Origin: Cryptomeria japonica
Taxonomy: Eukaryota; Streptophyta; Pinopsida; Cupressales; Cupressaceae
Assembly (NCBI RefSeq): GCF_030272615.1
Contig: NC_081408.1
Coordinates: 334,956,793 to 335,020,792, forward strand
Reading direction: 5' to 3'
Length of the DNA stretch: 64,000 nt
Shown here: one piece after another, positions 23,584-36,097 of the stretch
How the letters are laid out: each line of letters opens with the position of its first letter
Numbering within the stretch: position 1 is the stretch's first letter
Made by a program: the position numbers and the translations under genes
The notes under the pieces: generated by a model
The model's database searches: none
What the model was told of the DNA's origin: nothing
What the model saw: only the letters and a program-made list of their open reading frames with translations

Positions 23584-24790
23584 CTAAGCGAAGAATTTCT
23601 TCAAGTGGATGGTGTTAATCGGTTCATGGAGTTGTTCTCCTTCCAAGTTTGAGAGTTGATAGGCACTAGAGCCAAATACTAGAGTAAAGATGTAGGGACC
23701 CAACCAGTTGGGTTCAAACTTCCCTTTGTTGTCTCGAAATTGCTGATTTTTAGGATTTTCTCTCAGAACTAGGTCACCAACCTGAAATTCTCTTTGTCTA
23801 ACTTTCTTGTTATATTCTCTGGACATTCTCTTCTGATATACTCTGAGATGATCAAATGCTACTTGTCGATGCTCAACCAGCAATTCAAGTTCTTGCAATC
23901 TAGATATTCTATGATCTTCATCAGTAACAAGACCTTGCAAAGAAACTCTTAGAGATGGTATTTCTACTTCAATAGGTAATACTGCTTCGGACCCATACAC
24001 CAAAGAGAAAGGTGTAACCCTAGTAGGTGTTTTGATACTTGTTCTATAAGCCCATAGTGCAAGATTGAGCTGTAGATGCCAATCCTTCCCAGATTTGTTC
24101 ACTGTTCTGTTCAAGATAGTGAATAGGTTTTTGTTAGATGCCTCAGCTTGTCCATTGCCTTGAGGGTAATATATTGATGACCAATGTTGTTTTATTTTGA
24201 ATTTCTCACAAAGCTCATCCAAATCTTTATTCTTAAACTGTCCTCCATTATCAGTCATGATGGAAAAAGGTACCTTATACTTGCAGATGATATAGTTTAG
24301 GATGAACAAGGCGACTTGTTTACCGGTTGCTTTGATGAGTGGAACCACCTCTACCCACTTGGTGAAATACTCAGTGGTAGTTATGATGAATTTATGTCCG
24401 TTAGATGAAGCAAGATATATCTGACCAATGAGATCAAAGGCCCATTGCTAAAAGGGATAGTGTGTAATGAATGGTATAAGGTCCCTTGTTAGGGCATGTA
24501 TGAGGTTCCCATGTAGCTGACATTTCTCACAAGTCTTAGCAAATTTGATAGCATCTTTTTCCATGTCTGGCCAGTAGTAGCCAACCCTTAATAGTTTTTG
24601 AGCTAAAGTAAGACCATTTGAATGAGATCCACAAATACCTTCATGGACTTTTTATAATGCATGTTTAGATTCTTCGGTTTCTATACATCTAAGTAATGTA
24701 CCATCCAAACCTCATCTAAATAGATCATTAGCTATGATAACATGTACACATACATCAATCTGAAGTATGACCATGTATATAACATGAAAA
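23584..24790 (-). pseudogene. Ty3/gypsy integrase fragment of element A
   Basis: On the minus strand: a decayed zinc-binding region (CEKCQLHGN), then the core domain with Asp in WAFDLIGQI (~24440), YFTKWVE, Asp in IMTDNGGQF (~24250) and Glu in GNGQAEASNKN (~24150). A C-terminal region follows with a GPYIF...YQLSNLEGE...IHLKKFF ending that is typical of gypsy-type integrases. The continuous frame is 24348-23584. Upstream, an in-frame TAG lies near 24453 and a TGA near 24710, so it is broken. Integrase inserts retroelement cDNA into the host genome. The fragment is homologous to element B's integrase at 37200-38403. Confidence 0.88.
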
Positions 24791-24858
24791 AGCATCTATT
24801 AAATGTTATTAAACTATTTATAAATGATCTTTTAAATGCATATATTTGTTAAAATATT

Positions 24859-25949
24859 GGGTGAACTCACAATAATGGTTCCCACTTTTTTGCCACTTTT
24901 GACACTGAGATGAACAATTTTAAAATAATCTTCAACTTCCGACAACTACAAATTTTAAACTATTAAGAATTTATAGATGATGTAAATTAGTGATTTGTAG
25001 CATTTTGTCTGTAGATTGTATATATATTTTTTTCAAATTTTTTTGAAGGAGTTTTTTCAAAAATTTTCATCTCCCTCGAAAAGTAGTTTTTTACAACAAA
25101 CTACATTTTTTAAGAGTGATGTGCCTCCTGAAACACATAACTTTTGTTTTATAAATGATAAAAACTCAATTCTTTCGAATTTTGGTTTGTAACATCAATA
25201 TCCAGGGCTTGTAGTTGGTTTGATACTAAGATGTTAAATATGTTTCATTTTATTAAGTTTTAAAGTCCGACTAATTATATTTTAGACATAGGTGTATGTT
25301 TGAACACATAACTTGTTCTATATATATCGAAACTAAATTATTATTTTTTTGTTAGAAAGAAGACATCAATACCTAGGACATAGATATTTTTTAGAATTTG
25401 TTTGAATTAAATTACTATTTTTTCCAGTGCATTGAATAGAGAAATTCTTGTTTTGTGAAAAACCTATGTTTGGTAAAATTAAAAAAACAAGTTCATAATA
25501 AACTCAATATGTAATAAATTTATAGTCGTTGGAAAGCTTGCTTCAAGGAATACATACTACATTTTCGGCTATCACGATCATTCTATTTGAGCCTTCAACT
25601 AGAGGTTTGAAGGCCAAAAATCTGCAAAAAAATGTAGAAAGCTTCATAGAAGTGTTAAAAAAGGGTTTCAAACGAAGGGGGGTTCGAGCGAACCCCACAT
25701 TTTTTAGGGGGATTCAAATGAGGGGGGGTTCAATCAAACCCCCCTAATATAATTAAAAAATGACATAAACAAGCATTAAAGGTGCTTCACTCAAAACAGG
25801 GGTTTCGAGCGAAGTGGAGGCTTCACTCGAGCCCCAAAGGGTAGTCCGTTCGAACACCCCCACTTCGCTCGAACCCCTCCAAATTTGTTTCCTCCCACCT
25901 CATTTTTCCTTCGTGGGTGAAAGTGGGAGCCATTATTGTGAACTTACCC
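24859..25949. mobile_element. Non-autonomous TIR element, 1.09 kb
   Basis: The ends form a 28-bp terminal inverted repeat with 24 matches. The left end begins GGGTGAACTCACAATAATGG; the right end, reversed, begins GGGTAAGTTCACAATAATGG. TATT flanks both ends (24855-24858 and 25950-25953), a possible short target duplication. No transposase is encoded. The last third (25670-25900) is rich in GGGGTTCGAGCGAACCCC-like palindromes that could form stable hairpins. Superfamily is not assignable from the ends alone. Confidence 0.65.
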
Positions 25950-25953
25950 TATT

Positions 25954-26496
25954 ATTCTCTAGTTTTTAGTGAACATGGTTAAATTATCAATAATTCTTGT
26001 TAACCTTGTGGAACTTATGATTTGTGCAATAAAAATGAAGTCCTATTAAAATTTCACTTGTCATAAATAAATTCATCTCAACTTAGATACCCTTAAACCA
26101 TAACAGCCTCTCATAAACAATTATCCACATTGAACTACTAAGTTATCTTGTAAAGTTTAAGGCTTGACATTTAAAGCTTTGGGATGATTAAATTCCATTC
26201 TATAATTTTATTTTATTTTAAAGAAGTAAATTTATTTATGAATTTTATCAAGTTCTCTAAGCATACAAAACACATCATCAATATGGTAATATGTTTGCAA
26301 GATCCCCTATGTTATATAGAACCCATGATGATATCCTTCTACTATATAAAAATTTACTTTAAATACATGTGCGTGAGTGTTACATAATTTGAGATACATG
26401 ATCATTCAATATTCACATGCATGTCAAATTGGCGGCAAATTTTAAAGGTAAAATTCTTCCACCTATGAATTGTTTTTTTAGTTTTGTGTCTATTTT
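25954..26496. other. Flank of element B, nothing recognised
   Basis: AT-rich DNA between the TIR element and the element B target site. No gene seen. Confidence 0.5.
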
Positions 26497-26501
26497 GAGG
26501 T

Positions 26502-27976
26502 TGTAGAGGTATAAAAATGACCACTTTCCTAAGTGAATATTTAATATTCATTTTAACCTCATTCCTCTATTTAATTATATTTTATTTAAATAAATTATTC
26601 ACATTCATCTATTTGATTAAATAAGTTATTCAATTTATTTAATTAAATTCACCTAAGTCTCTCATAGCCTTTAATTAAATAAATCACTTTATTTAATTAA
26701 ATCCCCTTTCTCCCCTTTTAATTAAATTTACATTTAATTAAATTATTCATTGCAAATAAATAAATCTAATTTATTTATTTAAATCCCCCACTTGTATTTA
26801 TGCAAGTTGCATCTATTTTAGTTAAAATAACTTAGTAATTTATTTTAATTAAAATTACCCCCCATCCACTTGCATTTTCCTACATCTCCCACTTGCCCAC
26901 CTTTCTAAACTCTTCTAGAACCCATCTAATTCTAATCAATTAGCCTAAACCCTTCAATCATCCCCTTTCTCTAAATTTGAGGATCTCACTTCTCAAATTT
27001 GGTGGAAAGTCTTCCAAAAGCAACAAAGCCTTTATGTCCTCAACAAGTTAACCTCCAAAGTCTTCTAAACCATTAATGGTTAACTCAACCTTCTTGCAAG
27101 GTTAGAGACTTTCTCTCTAACTTAACCCTCAGCTAACCCAAGGGTCTCATCAAGCATTCATGGCTTTAACCTTGGTTATTTCTTTAACCCTTGCACAAGA
27201 TTTTATCCTTTGGGTAAAAGCTTTATCCAATGGATAACCTTAACCTAACCTTAACCCTTACCTCCTAGGGTAACCATCATGTCTTCTCAAGCATTTAATG
27301 CTTCTTACATCTCCTCTCAAGCAGTCTTATGTTGACAATTGTCACCATTTTATTGGTGAGAATTGTAAACATGGATTGATAGCTTTCAATTCTAACCCTT
27401 GATAAGATCACCCAATCTTGACCATCCATTTCCCTATTTTTCCTATAAATAGAGCCCTCCTTCTCTCATTTTCATATCCAAATCTCTAGTATCAAACTTA
27501 TAGACATTTTACTAAGCATCTAATCTAAATCATTTTAATCAAGCATTTAGCCTCTCTTTGAATAGAAATAATCTAAATAAACATTTTTAGAGACATTTCT
27601 AATTATCATAGCATTATTATATTAGACTAGCATAGCATGTTAGGATAGTTTTTACTAACCATTTCATCTTATTATCATATCCATGCTAGTTTAAATCATG
27701 TTAAATTTACTATCATGCATAACTAGGAATGCATTCATGCTAGATTGATCAATATCCCTCATTCTCATGGTTGTTATCCCTAAGTGACTTTGCTTAGTGA
27801 TTTGAGAGAAAAGGCAATGGCTTGAGGGGTTTGGTGAGATAGAGGACAATGGAACATCCCTTGGGAAGTTGAGTTATTCAATATAACTCTATAACTTGCA
27901 CCAAGAGTCCCACTGGTGTGTGGACTAGTTTTGAAATCACATTTTCCGTTTCATCCCCTCACTTTTCCCGCACACA
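26502..27976 (+). repeat. 5' LTR of element B
   Basis: Starts TGTAGAGGTATAAAAATG and ends CCCGCACACA. It matches 43619-45037 along its length, with one extra AT-rich block near 26570-26610 and small indels. A TATA box at 27444-27450 (CCTATAAATAGAGCCC) is conserved in the 3' LTR at 44515 and should drive the genomic RNA. Confidence 0.95.
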
Positions 27977-27980
27977 TTTA

Positions 27981-27997
27981 TGGTGCCCACCATGGGA
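27981..27997 (+). promoter_or_regulatory. Probable primer binding site of element B
   Basis: TGGTGCCCACCATGGGA begins four bases after the LTR. The position and the TGG start (complement of a tRNA CCA end) fit a primer binding site. I cannot assign the tRNA. Confidence 0.55.
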
Positions 27998-30929
27998 CTT
28001 AACCCCATAAATTATATTGTTTTTAATGCAAGACTAACATTGCAGGTACGTAGAAAAGAAGAGTTAGCGCGTTGGTGTCTTCCTTTAGCGCATTTGGGCT
28101 ATTTGTCAATGCATCTTGCTTACTGTTTAGTGCGTCAGACCCAAAACTTAGTGCATCTTGCAGTCCTATTAGCACATAACTATTCCTCTGGTAACTGATA
28201 AACCTTATCGCATTGAAACATCAATTCAACGCATCTAAGCAACAAACTAGCACATCAGGGCTATTTGTTAGTGCATTGATGATTTTCTATAGCACATAGG
28301 TTCTGAATATTAGCACATAGAAGAAACAAAAAGAAAAACACAGTTTGTAACTGAGACAAAAAGTTAGAATTGTAGAAGTTCACATTAAAAATATTTCGCT
28401 AACTGGTGTTTTGTTGCACGTTAGTTATTAAAAGTTTTTCATTTTCCCTATTGGTAAAAAGAATGAACTCATTTTCCTTTGGTGTTTCTTAAAAAGAACC
28501 ACAAAAAGAATTTAAAAAAATCATTTTCTTGCTTTCTTAGGAAGAAAAACACTTCATTTTGGGATCTAAAAAGAACAAAGACAAATTTTAATTTTGCAAA
28601 TGTTTTAAAACGAACTTCACCATCCTTTGGTGTTTAAAAGGATCCACTTTATTTTGCACAAGTAAAAGAACCTCACTTTCAAATTCTAGATAGAGCAAAA
28701 AGAGGGAACCTTCCCCTTTCAAATTTATATTTGTTGACCAGATCTCAAATTTGCTTTGTTGACCGGGTTTTGATTCAAGCAGCTATTTTGGAAATACACA
28801 CTTTTTCTATGAGGATTTAACAAAGAACACCATGCCTTTTTGGAGCAACATCTCCCAATAGAAATTAGATAATCATTGCCTTAAGGGTTAAAAAGAACTT
28901 GATTACTTTTTCTTGAAAGTGGAAGGTATATGCTCTCCCCTTAACTGGGTGACCAAAAAGCCAAACTGCTCTTATGTTTTTTGTATTTCAAGTACTTAAA
29001 ACCTTTAGCAGACCTTCCCTCCTGAGTTTCTCTTAGAGCGCCATTTAAATGGTCGGTGAGAGTGGAACGACCTAAGTGGGAAATGACTTTATCGCCAAGA
29101 ATTCCAACCCACTATAATTAAAAGTGGAGGTTGATGAAATTCCCTTCAACAGTTTTTCTCGGTGATTAGCCTTCCCCCAGTATCTTTCTGATACATAAAG
29201 CCTTTGTTGTAAAGGTTGGGAAGCCTCCTGAAGGAGTTTATCATTGAAGACCAAACAAGAATCTTGATTATGAACTTTAGCAATAGAAACCTTGAGTCAA
29301 GTCAGTATCTAAACATTGGCAATATCATAGTGCAAGGGTGGGGAAGAATCCACCCCCAAGATCACTCACCATATATCTCCCAAGATAACTACCTAATTGT
29401 GAAGCAATTCATTTTGGGTTAATTTCTGGCAAAAGGCAAAAAAATTAGTGCCCCCTAGGGGGTGACACGACTGTTTGTGTTGATAGAGTATCAAGACTAG
29501 TGGGCTATGATATTGTTGATGACCCTTGAATAAAGAGTCTGTCTTATTTGTCTTCTTTGTATCCAAACCTGTGAAAACATTGGGGATTTGAACACATCCT
29601 CACAGAACATACACTATCTGTCTAGCATAGGCAAAATTGGTTTTTTTCATGTTGTGTTTTCAGTTTATATTCTCAGAAAATCATCCATCAAAAAAACAAA
29701 CAAGTTTAAAAATTTACCAAAAAGACCAAAAATAGAGCAATCGAGGCAGTTTAGTGCATAAGAACAACTGCTTAGTGCATCAGAAGCATTATCTAGCGCG
29801 TACCAACCCAACCTTAGCACTTTTATTCATCAAGCTAGTGCATAAACACTTATCTTCCTCATAAACATTTCACTAGCACTTCTAGAGACCATATTAGCAC
29901 TTTCAAGCATCAGTCTAGTGCATTAGGGGCAAACCTTAGCGCGTGTTGAAGACATAGTAGCGCTTAATCTTCCTAGTCAAATTTTTTTTTTAAAGCTCTG
30001 AGTTAGCACATAATATAGGTAGCTTAGCACATGGGTGGCTTTGAATAGTGCATCTATATCATACATTAGCGCATCCAGTCTTTATTTTAGCGCATGGGTA
30101 AAACTTAGAAAAACAGAGAGTGAACCAAGTAATTTTTGAAAATTTTATCGTCAGTCTTGAATACCCTTTTGGATCCTTAGTCGAACTCACCAATTAGAAT
30201 TTCAACCAAAACATCAGAGAAAATATTCCAATACTCAAGCAAGCATCCTTAGAATAACAATTGTTGAATCTAAAACTAGCTAGAGATAAGACTTTATCCA
30301 ATCAAAATCAGGTAGTACCATCACATTGATCAAAAGGTCCACCATCTAAACGGATTCTATCAACCAAACATACCTAGTTTAAACTTAAGTCGTCAAATCA
30401 ATTTTCCATATTGGGAAACTCTTATCCATATCATTTGACACACTTTGTCATGGAGGCGAATCTAAACCTCTACTCGATAAAGTAGGCTTAAGTTTTCAAA
30501 CGAAGTATCCTAATCCAAACAAATCAAAGGAAACCATTGATCACTCGTGTATGACCACTCATATTTTGAGAAGAAAAAGTCTTCATCACAAAACAAAGTT
30601 GAAGAAATGACAACCTAGTTCCAAAACACTTGCCAAACGAAACAAATTTCTCTACATAAATCGTCAACTATTCAAATCACATTGCACCTTTCTCCATCAT
30701 ATGTGGTTGTATCTTCAAGACAAGTCAAACTAATTTGATGAAGAACCATTAAAAAGTAGTCTTTTGCCAAAAATCAACATTCAATCAACATTTGAATCGT
30801 GGAGGAAAGATCAACTCCACTTTCTTCTCAGAAGTTTGCATCACTTATAACATAGCTCGATTTGAACCACCAACTCCTGAACAAGTAGAAGAGGAGTTTG
30901 TCCCCTTTGTCACGGAAATTTTCTACTAC
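27998..30929 (+). other. Element B leader with two arrays of TTAGCGCAT-like motifs
   Basis: There is no credible coding region between the primer site and gag. Two stretches, about 28056-28330 and 29752-30110, are dense in a 9-bp motif, TTAGYRCAT (TTAGCGCAT, TTAGTGCAT, TTAGCACAT and variants): about 12 and 15 copies. They are irregularly spaced by 10-40 bp, so this is not a simple tandem repeat. The same motif in inverse orientation recurs in intron 1 of the antisense PMD gene. Confidence 0.8.
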
Positions 30930-32931
30930 ATGCCAGTTGTCACTCGCTCTCAATGAAACAAACAAAGCAAACTGCAACCAGAGTCAAGTATGGGTAGAAT
31001 ATTATCAAACCCTTTTGAGTATAATAATCTAGGAGACACTTAAATCACTTAGGAACTCCTTCAAGAATGTCAAGAAAAACCCTCATTCCAAAAGCTCATG
31101 GAAAGACTCATTGAAGCTGACAAAGAAAAATATATGTTCATGCTAACTAGCAAAGGAGTTAGACTTCTTGAAGAATTCAGTACTGAAAACTTAAAGAATA
31201 TAGACGAACAAATTTTTAGAACAAGGTCTCAAAATTATACTTATCAAGAGAAACAAAGAGAAGAGGAAACACGTGACCCTGGAAACATACCTGAACAACA
31301 AAACATACATTAACAACATATCATACCCGAACATACTCATTCTCAAACTAGGGATAATGAAAGAGAAGAACCTTTCCCTCGGCAAACAAATGCGCCCATG
31401 GTTGCTCTTACCTAGAAAATCCAAATGTTGCGAATAAAAATGTAGGACATGCAACAGGGGACGACAATGCAATACTCCTTAAATGAAATTTGTCCTTACC
31501 CCTTTGATAGGAGATTAAACATTAAACATGATACCTTTTCCTTCAAATTTAGATATACCCAAATACGATAAATATGATGGTAAGAGTGATCCCTGCGATC
31601 ATGTTCAGGAATTTTGTACCATGAGCCTTGAATTTGCTCATGATAACACTTATTTGATGAGGTTATTCCCAAGAAGTTTGGGAGGGCAAAAAATGGAGTG
31701 GTTGTCTAAACTTACACCTCCCATCAAATCCTTTGACGAATTGGTCAATAAATTTATCAGACAATACTCTTACAATATTCAACACACGATCACCATGTTG
31801 GACATATGTAATACCAAATAGAAAAACAATGAAACATTCATGGTGTTTCTTCAACGTTGGAGATGGATGGTTTCGAGATATCCTTGATATGTGCCTGAGA
31901 AAGAAAAGATGAAAATATTTATTGACAATCTAAATAGTGAGATGAGTTATCTACTCAAGCTCTAGTACATACCATCTTTTGCCAAGTTGATCGAAAATGG
32001 AATCCAAGTAGAGGAAGCATGCATCAAGAAAGGAAGATTGATGTTCTTCAAAGAAGGAACTAATTCATCCAACTCTCACTTTAACAATCAAAACAATAAC
32101 ACCACTTTAGACAAATCCATATTCTGGACCATAAACAAAAACATTGTTAATGAGGGAGGAACTGATGCTAATGATATGAAGTCCAAACAACCAGTATTGG
32201 CTTTATCAGGTAATCCACAAGCTACCAAGAATCAAAAGGGTGTTAACCAAGGCACTAACACTTATCCACCAAATACCAATCAGGGACCTTCAAATGCAAA
32301 CACCAACAATAATACCCAAGGCAACAATACTAATCGAGGGACTAATCCAAATCAGAGGGGTAACACCAACAATTTCCCAAATAGATGCATCTACACACCA
32401 TTGGGGCAATCCTTAGAATCAACATTCTGAGAACTCTTGGCAAACAAGATTATCACATTGCTAGCCATAAACAATTTTGAACCCCAGATCAAACCACCTT
32501 GGTGGAATGACTCGCATTTCTGTGATTTTCATCGAAACAAGGGACATCACACAAATCATTGCATGAGGCTAAAAAAAAATGTCCAAGATATGATCAATAG
32601 AGGTGATTTAATGGTTCATGGTCTCAAAACGAATGGTGATCATGACACCTTTAAAAATCCTCTTCCAAATTACAACAAGGAAGGAGCTTCATCATCAAAA
32701 GATACACGGGGAGATCACATAAATCATCTATACAATAACAACATCAATCATATATCAATAGAGGATAATCAAATGAATTTCATAAGGATAAAATACAAAC
32801 AAGACTATACATCAATCAATGTGACAACTCAAGCTCAAAAATATGTCTTGAAAGGGCATACATCAATGTCAACCACTATCCCCAAGACTCAATATGATCT
32901 GGTTAATCAACTGCAGAGAACTCCTGCTTAG
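30930..32931 (+). pseudogene. Element B gag, broken
   Basis: Gag starts at ATG 30930 (MPVVTRSQ then TGA). The first part runs in frame to 31313. After a shift it continues in another frame at 31528-32931. A retrotransposon gag core is clear at 31528-31990 (IPKYDKYDGKSDPCDHV, LMRLFPRSLGGQKMEWLSKL, QYSYNIQH), with stops at ~31819, 31888 and 31963. An Asn/Thr-rich linker (32080-32400) follows. A zinc-binding CDFHRNKGHHTNHC lies at 32518-32560, a C-x2-H-x4-H-x4-C variant. Gag packages the element RNA into virus-like particles in the cytoplasm. Confidence 0.88.
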
Positions 32932-33059
32932 ATATCCATACTCAAGTTACTCAAACTCTCATTGAAACATAGGGACATCTTAGAGAAAGCACTCGTTGAC
33001 ACAAATGTACCTCAAGATCTAGATATTGACAAGACAAATTTCAAGCCATGGTGGCTCAT

Positions 33060-33580
33060 ATGATAGGGCCTCATAATATCACCTTTTCTAAACATGATAA
33101 TATCTCTTTGAGCCATCCACATAATCATATTGGATTCTTAGTCTACAAACATTGAGTTAAAAGAGTATTAATAGATGGAGGATCTGGTCTCAATATCTGT
33201 ACCTTAAAACTTATCTGTGCATTAGGCTTCTCTGAGAAGCCTATTGATCCACACAAAAAGATCACCATCAAGGCATATGATGATGAAGAAAGATCATCCA
33301 AGGGAACATTAATACTACCTATTCAGGTAGGACTGATACAAAGGGACACTATGTGCCAAGTCTTAGACATAGACTTAACATACAATATTTTATTGGTTCG
33401 TCCTTGGATACATGAAATGAAAGCACTGCCATCAATCTACCATTAGTGTGTCAAATTCCCATACAATGGATAGGAGATTTCCATATCAGCTGACAATAAT
33501 CCCTTTCAATATTGCAATGCTATGGGGGAAGCCCAAAACAACTTGGTACACATAACAGGGAAGCTCAAACTTCCTTAGCA
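33060..33580 (+). pseudogene. Element B aspartic protease region
   Basis: The active-site segment RVLIDGGSGLNI lies at about 33162-33197, followed by a retropepsin-like fold (ALGFSEKPIDP, IKAYDDEERSSKGTLILP, VLDIDLTYNILLVRPWIHEMKALPS). Stops occur before it (several in 33060-33160) and after it (~33447, 33471). This protease would cut the Gag-Pol polyprotein. It is broken here. Confidence 0.82.
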
Positions 33581-34642
33581 TTAGATCATCATTAAGAAAA
33601 GCTCAAATCTTTATCCATGGATTTCAAACAAAAGATGAAAATCAAAGAGAAAGGCATGGGAGAATACTCTTTTGAACCCATGTGTCTATCCAAATTGCCA
33701 ACATCACCAAAATCTCATGGGCAACCTTCTGCATCAACACATCAAGCAACACAGCCCATCACCAAGTTTGATGGAAAGTTTATACAATTGGGCACCCTAG
33801 CACATGAATAAGAAGAGAAAGACATCCTTAGTTGTCTATATAAGGATGAGGAAGATGTCAAAGCTGCTACTTTGGAGGTAGCCATACCAACACAATAGTA
33901 TGGAAAAGGATTCCTGATCATGCAACAGATAGGATACAATGACAAAGGACCTATAAGGAAGCATCAAGAAGGCATCATAGAACCATTGGACCCTCCTTCA
34001 CATTTCTCTCGAGACAAAACAGGACTGGGATATGAACACAAAATACCCCCGAGGCAAAAACAAAATAAGTATCAAAAACCTCAGTGGAAAGCAAAGAAGA
34101 AATACACAAAAGACTCATGGCAAGAGGCACTACACCAAGCAGTAGAAACAATAAGAAAAGAACAAGAACACTAGGAAAAAGGGAAATGACAAGAGGAGCT
34201 GGCCATTCAAAGAGAAGAAGCATCTTATGAGGAAGTACACCATGTTTAGGAACCTATTCAAAACAAGGCAGAGTCACCACCTGAAGAAATCACTGCTCCT
34301 GAAGGAGAGACAGTGTATGAACAAATGCAAAGAGTACAAGAAGGCTCTGATTCAGAATCAAAGAAAACTACAAAATTGGTATCAATTATTAGAGATCTCT
34401 TTTCACCCTACAACATACCTGTCCACAACACTAAAAGGCTCTAGGACAGTATGTTTGAAACTGATTCTAAAGACTATGAGTGGGGTACTTGTTCAAATAT
34501 TACTGAAAATTTACTTGAAGGTGCTATACACACACCCCTTTCTCAGGAGAGACAAGGCACAAAGTCTTGATTACTTGAATTTGGTCCACAACATATCTAT
34601 GAAGCTAAGGAAAATGAGCAGCGACACTACGAGCAAGTCTAC
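33581..34642 (+). pseudogene. Element B protease-RT linker, decayed
   Basis: Charged, low-similarity coding remnants in shifting frames (33617-33811, 33920-34174, 34227-34688), rich in K/E/Q. In Tat-type elements a variable region joins protease and RT, so this probably belongs to pol. No domain is recognised. Confidence 0.5.
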
Positions 34643-36097
34643 ATGGAAGATGATACCATTAAATACCTTGACAATATCATTAACTTAACCAATATCCCAA
34701 ACAACTTTAACAATACCTGTATCATTACACTTACCGCAACCGACCTCGACCAACCAAATGACTTTTTACTGCTTGTATTTCCCGATTTAATAGACTGGGA
34801 TGAACCTAAACACCATGACATACCTATTTTCCTAGATGATGAATCCATTGTCCATTACCTATATATAGTCAACTTGAAAATAGACTCTACTAGTGAACAA
34901 AATAACGATATTTGCAATTGGGAGGGTGCCAAGTCTCCCTGTCACAAAAATGAAAGAAACAAGGGATCTAATGCTGAATACCAGTCAATGGCAGTAGTAG
35001 ATCACAAAAAAGTCAAAATAAAGGACACATATGAGGGTGAAAACATTTTTAAGGTGCCTAAGGATGGGAGACTTGACACTCTTCCTGAACACTATCAAGA
35101 GAGATCACCCATATTGATTGAGCCCACTCAATCAGTCCACATTGGTACAGAAGAAGCAGCTAAAAACATACACCTAGTAGAATCTCTAATAGAAGAGGAA
35201 AAACTGGAGTTTATCGGATTCTTCAAAGAAAAGAAAATCAATTTTGCTAGGTCCTATGCAGATATGCCCATAATTGATCCAAACTTAATCATGCATCATT
35301 TATCTATTGCTCCAGTAGCTAAGCTAGTCAAACAAAAGTTAAGAAAGATGAATCTGCATGTAGCGTTAATGGTCAAAGTTGAACTAAAGAAGTTATTAGA
35401 TGTCAGATTTATTGGACCTATAGACTATGCTAAATAGATTTGTAACATTCTACCAGTTTCAAAACTAGATGGAAGCACCAAAATATGCACAGATTTTAGA
35501 GATGTTAACAAAGCCTATCCAAAGGATGACTTTCCTTTGCCCAGCATGGACATAATTGTAGACCTCACAGCAGGCCATGCAATGCTATTATTAATGGATG
35601 GTTTCTTTGGCTACAATAAAAAAAAAATAGCTCCAGAGGATCAAGATAAAACAATGTTCACCTGTCCTTGGGGAACGTATTGTTGGAATGTCATACCTTT
35701 TGGCTTGAAGAATGCTGGGGTAACTTATCAAAGAGCAATGATGACAATCTTTCATGATATGATGCATACCTTCATGGAGAATGATGTAGATGATTTACTA
35801 GCTAAGTCATTTACCTAGGCAGATCATCTGGGCATATTAGATAAAATCTTTCAAAGATCGGAGAAATTCCAAGTTAGGCTAAAACCTAAGAAGTGTGTTT
35901 TTGGGGTAACATTAGAAAAATTATTAGGCTACATTGTGTTAGTAAAGGGCATTGAAGTAGATCTAGCGAAGGTACAGGCCATCATGGAGATGCCACCTCC
36001 CAAGAACATTTGTCAACTCAGATCTCTACAAGGACGACTATAGTCTATCAGGCAATTCATAGCCCAATTAGTAGATAAAAGTTTACCATTCAATCAT
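34643..36097 (+). pseudogene. Element B reverse transcriptase, broken, with altered active site
   Basis: The frame 34643-35437 leads into RT (FARSYADMPIIDPNLIMHHL, VKQKLRKMNLHVALMVKVELKKLL), with TAG at 35435. Then CTDFRDVNKAYPKDDFPLPSMD, PWGTYCWNVIPFGLKNAGVTYQRAM and the catalytic motif follow. The catalytic motif reads ENDVDDLLAKS at ~35782-35815 instead of the usual YVDD, so the Tyr before VDD is Asp. TAG stops lie at 35816 and 36042. The thumb/connection region (PKKCVFGVTLEKLLGYIV) continues in frame. It would copy the element RNA to DNA but is inactive here. Confidence 0.92.

Larger units (their letters stand above)
17210..24790 (-). mobile_element. Element A: truncated Ty3/gypsy (Tat-like) retrotransposon with antisense PMD gene
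   Basis: Reading on the minus strand, the order is the end of integrase zinc finger and core (24790-23584), a spacer, an accessory region carrying a plant-mobile-domain gene on the opposite strand (19624-21950 +), a polypurine tract (18410-18396), and a 3' LTR (18395-17210). Gag, protease, RT, RNase H and the 5' LTR are absent: the sequence breaks off near 24790. Element B (26502-45037) has the same order, the same polypurine tract and the same post-integrase motif, so the two are related members of one lineage with diverged LTRs. The low end lies exactly at the edge of the palindromic satellite, which suggests insertion into it. Confidence 0.85.

Noticed and set aside
23308-23652. Phe-rich frames near the element A integrase
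   Set aside because: They read the poly-pyrimidine spacer on the strand opposite to integrase; no homology.
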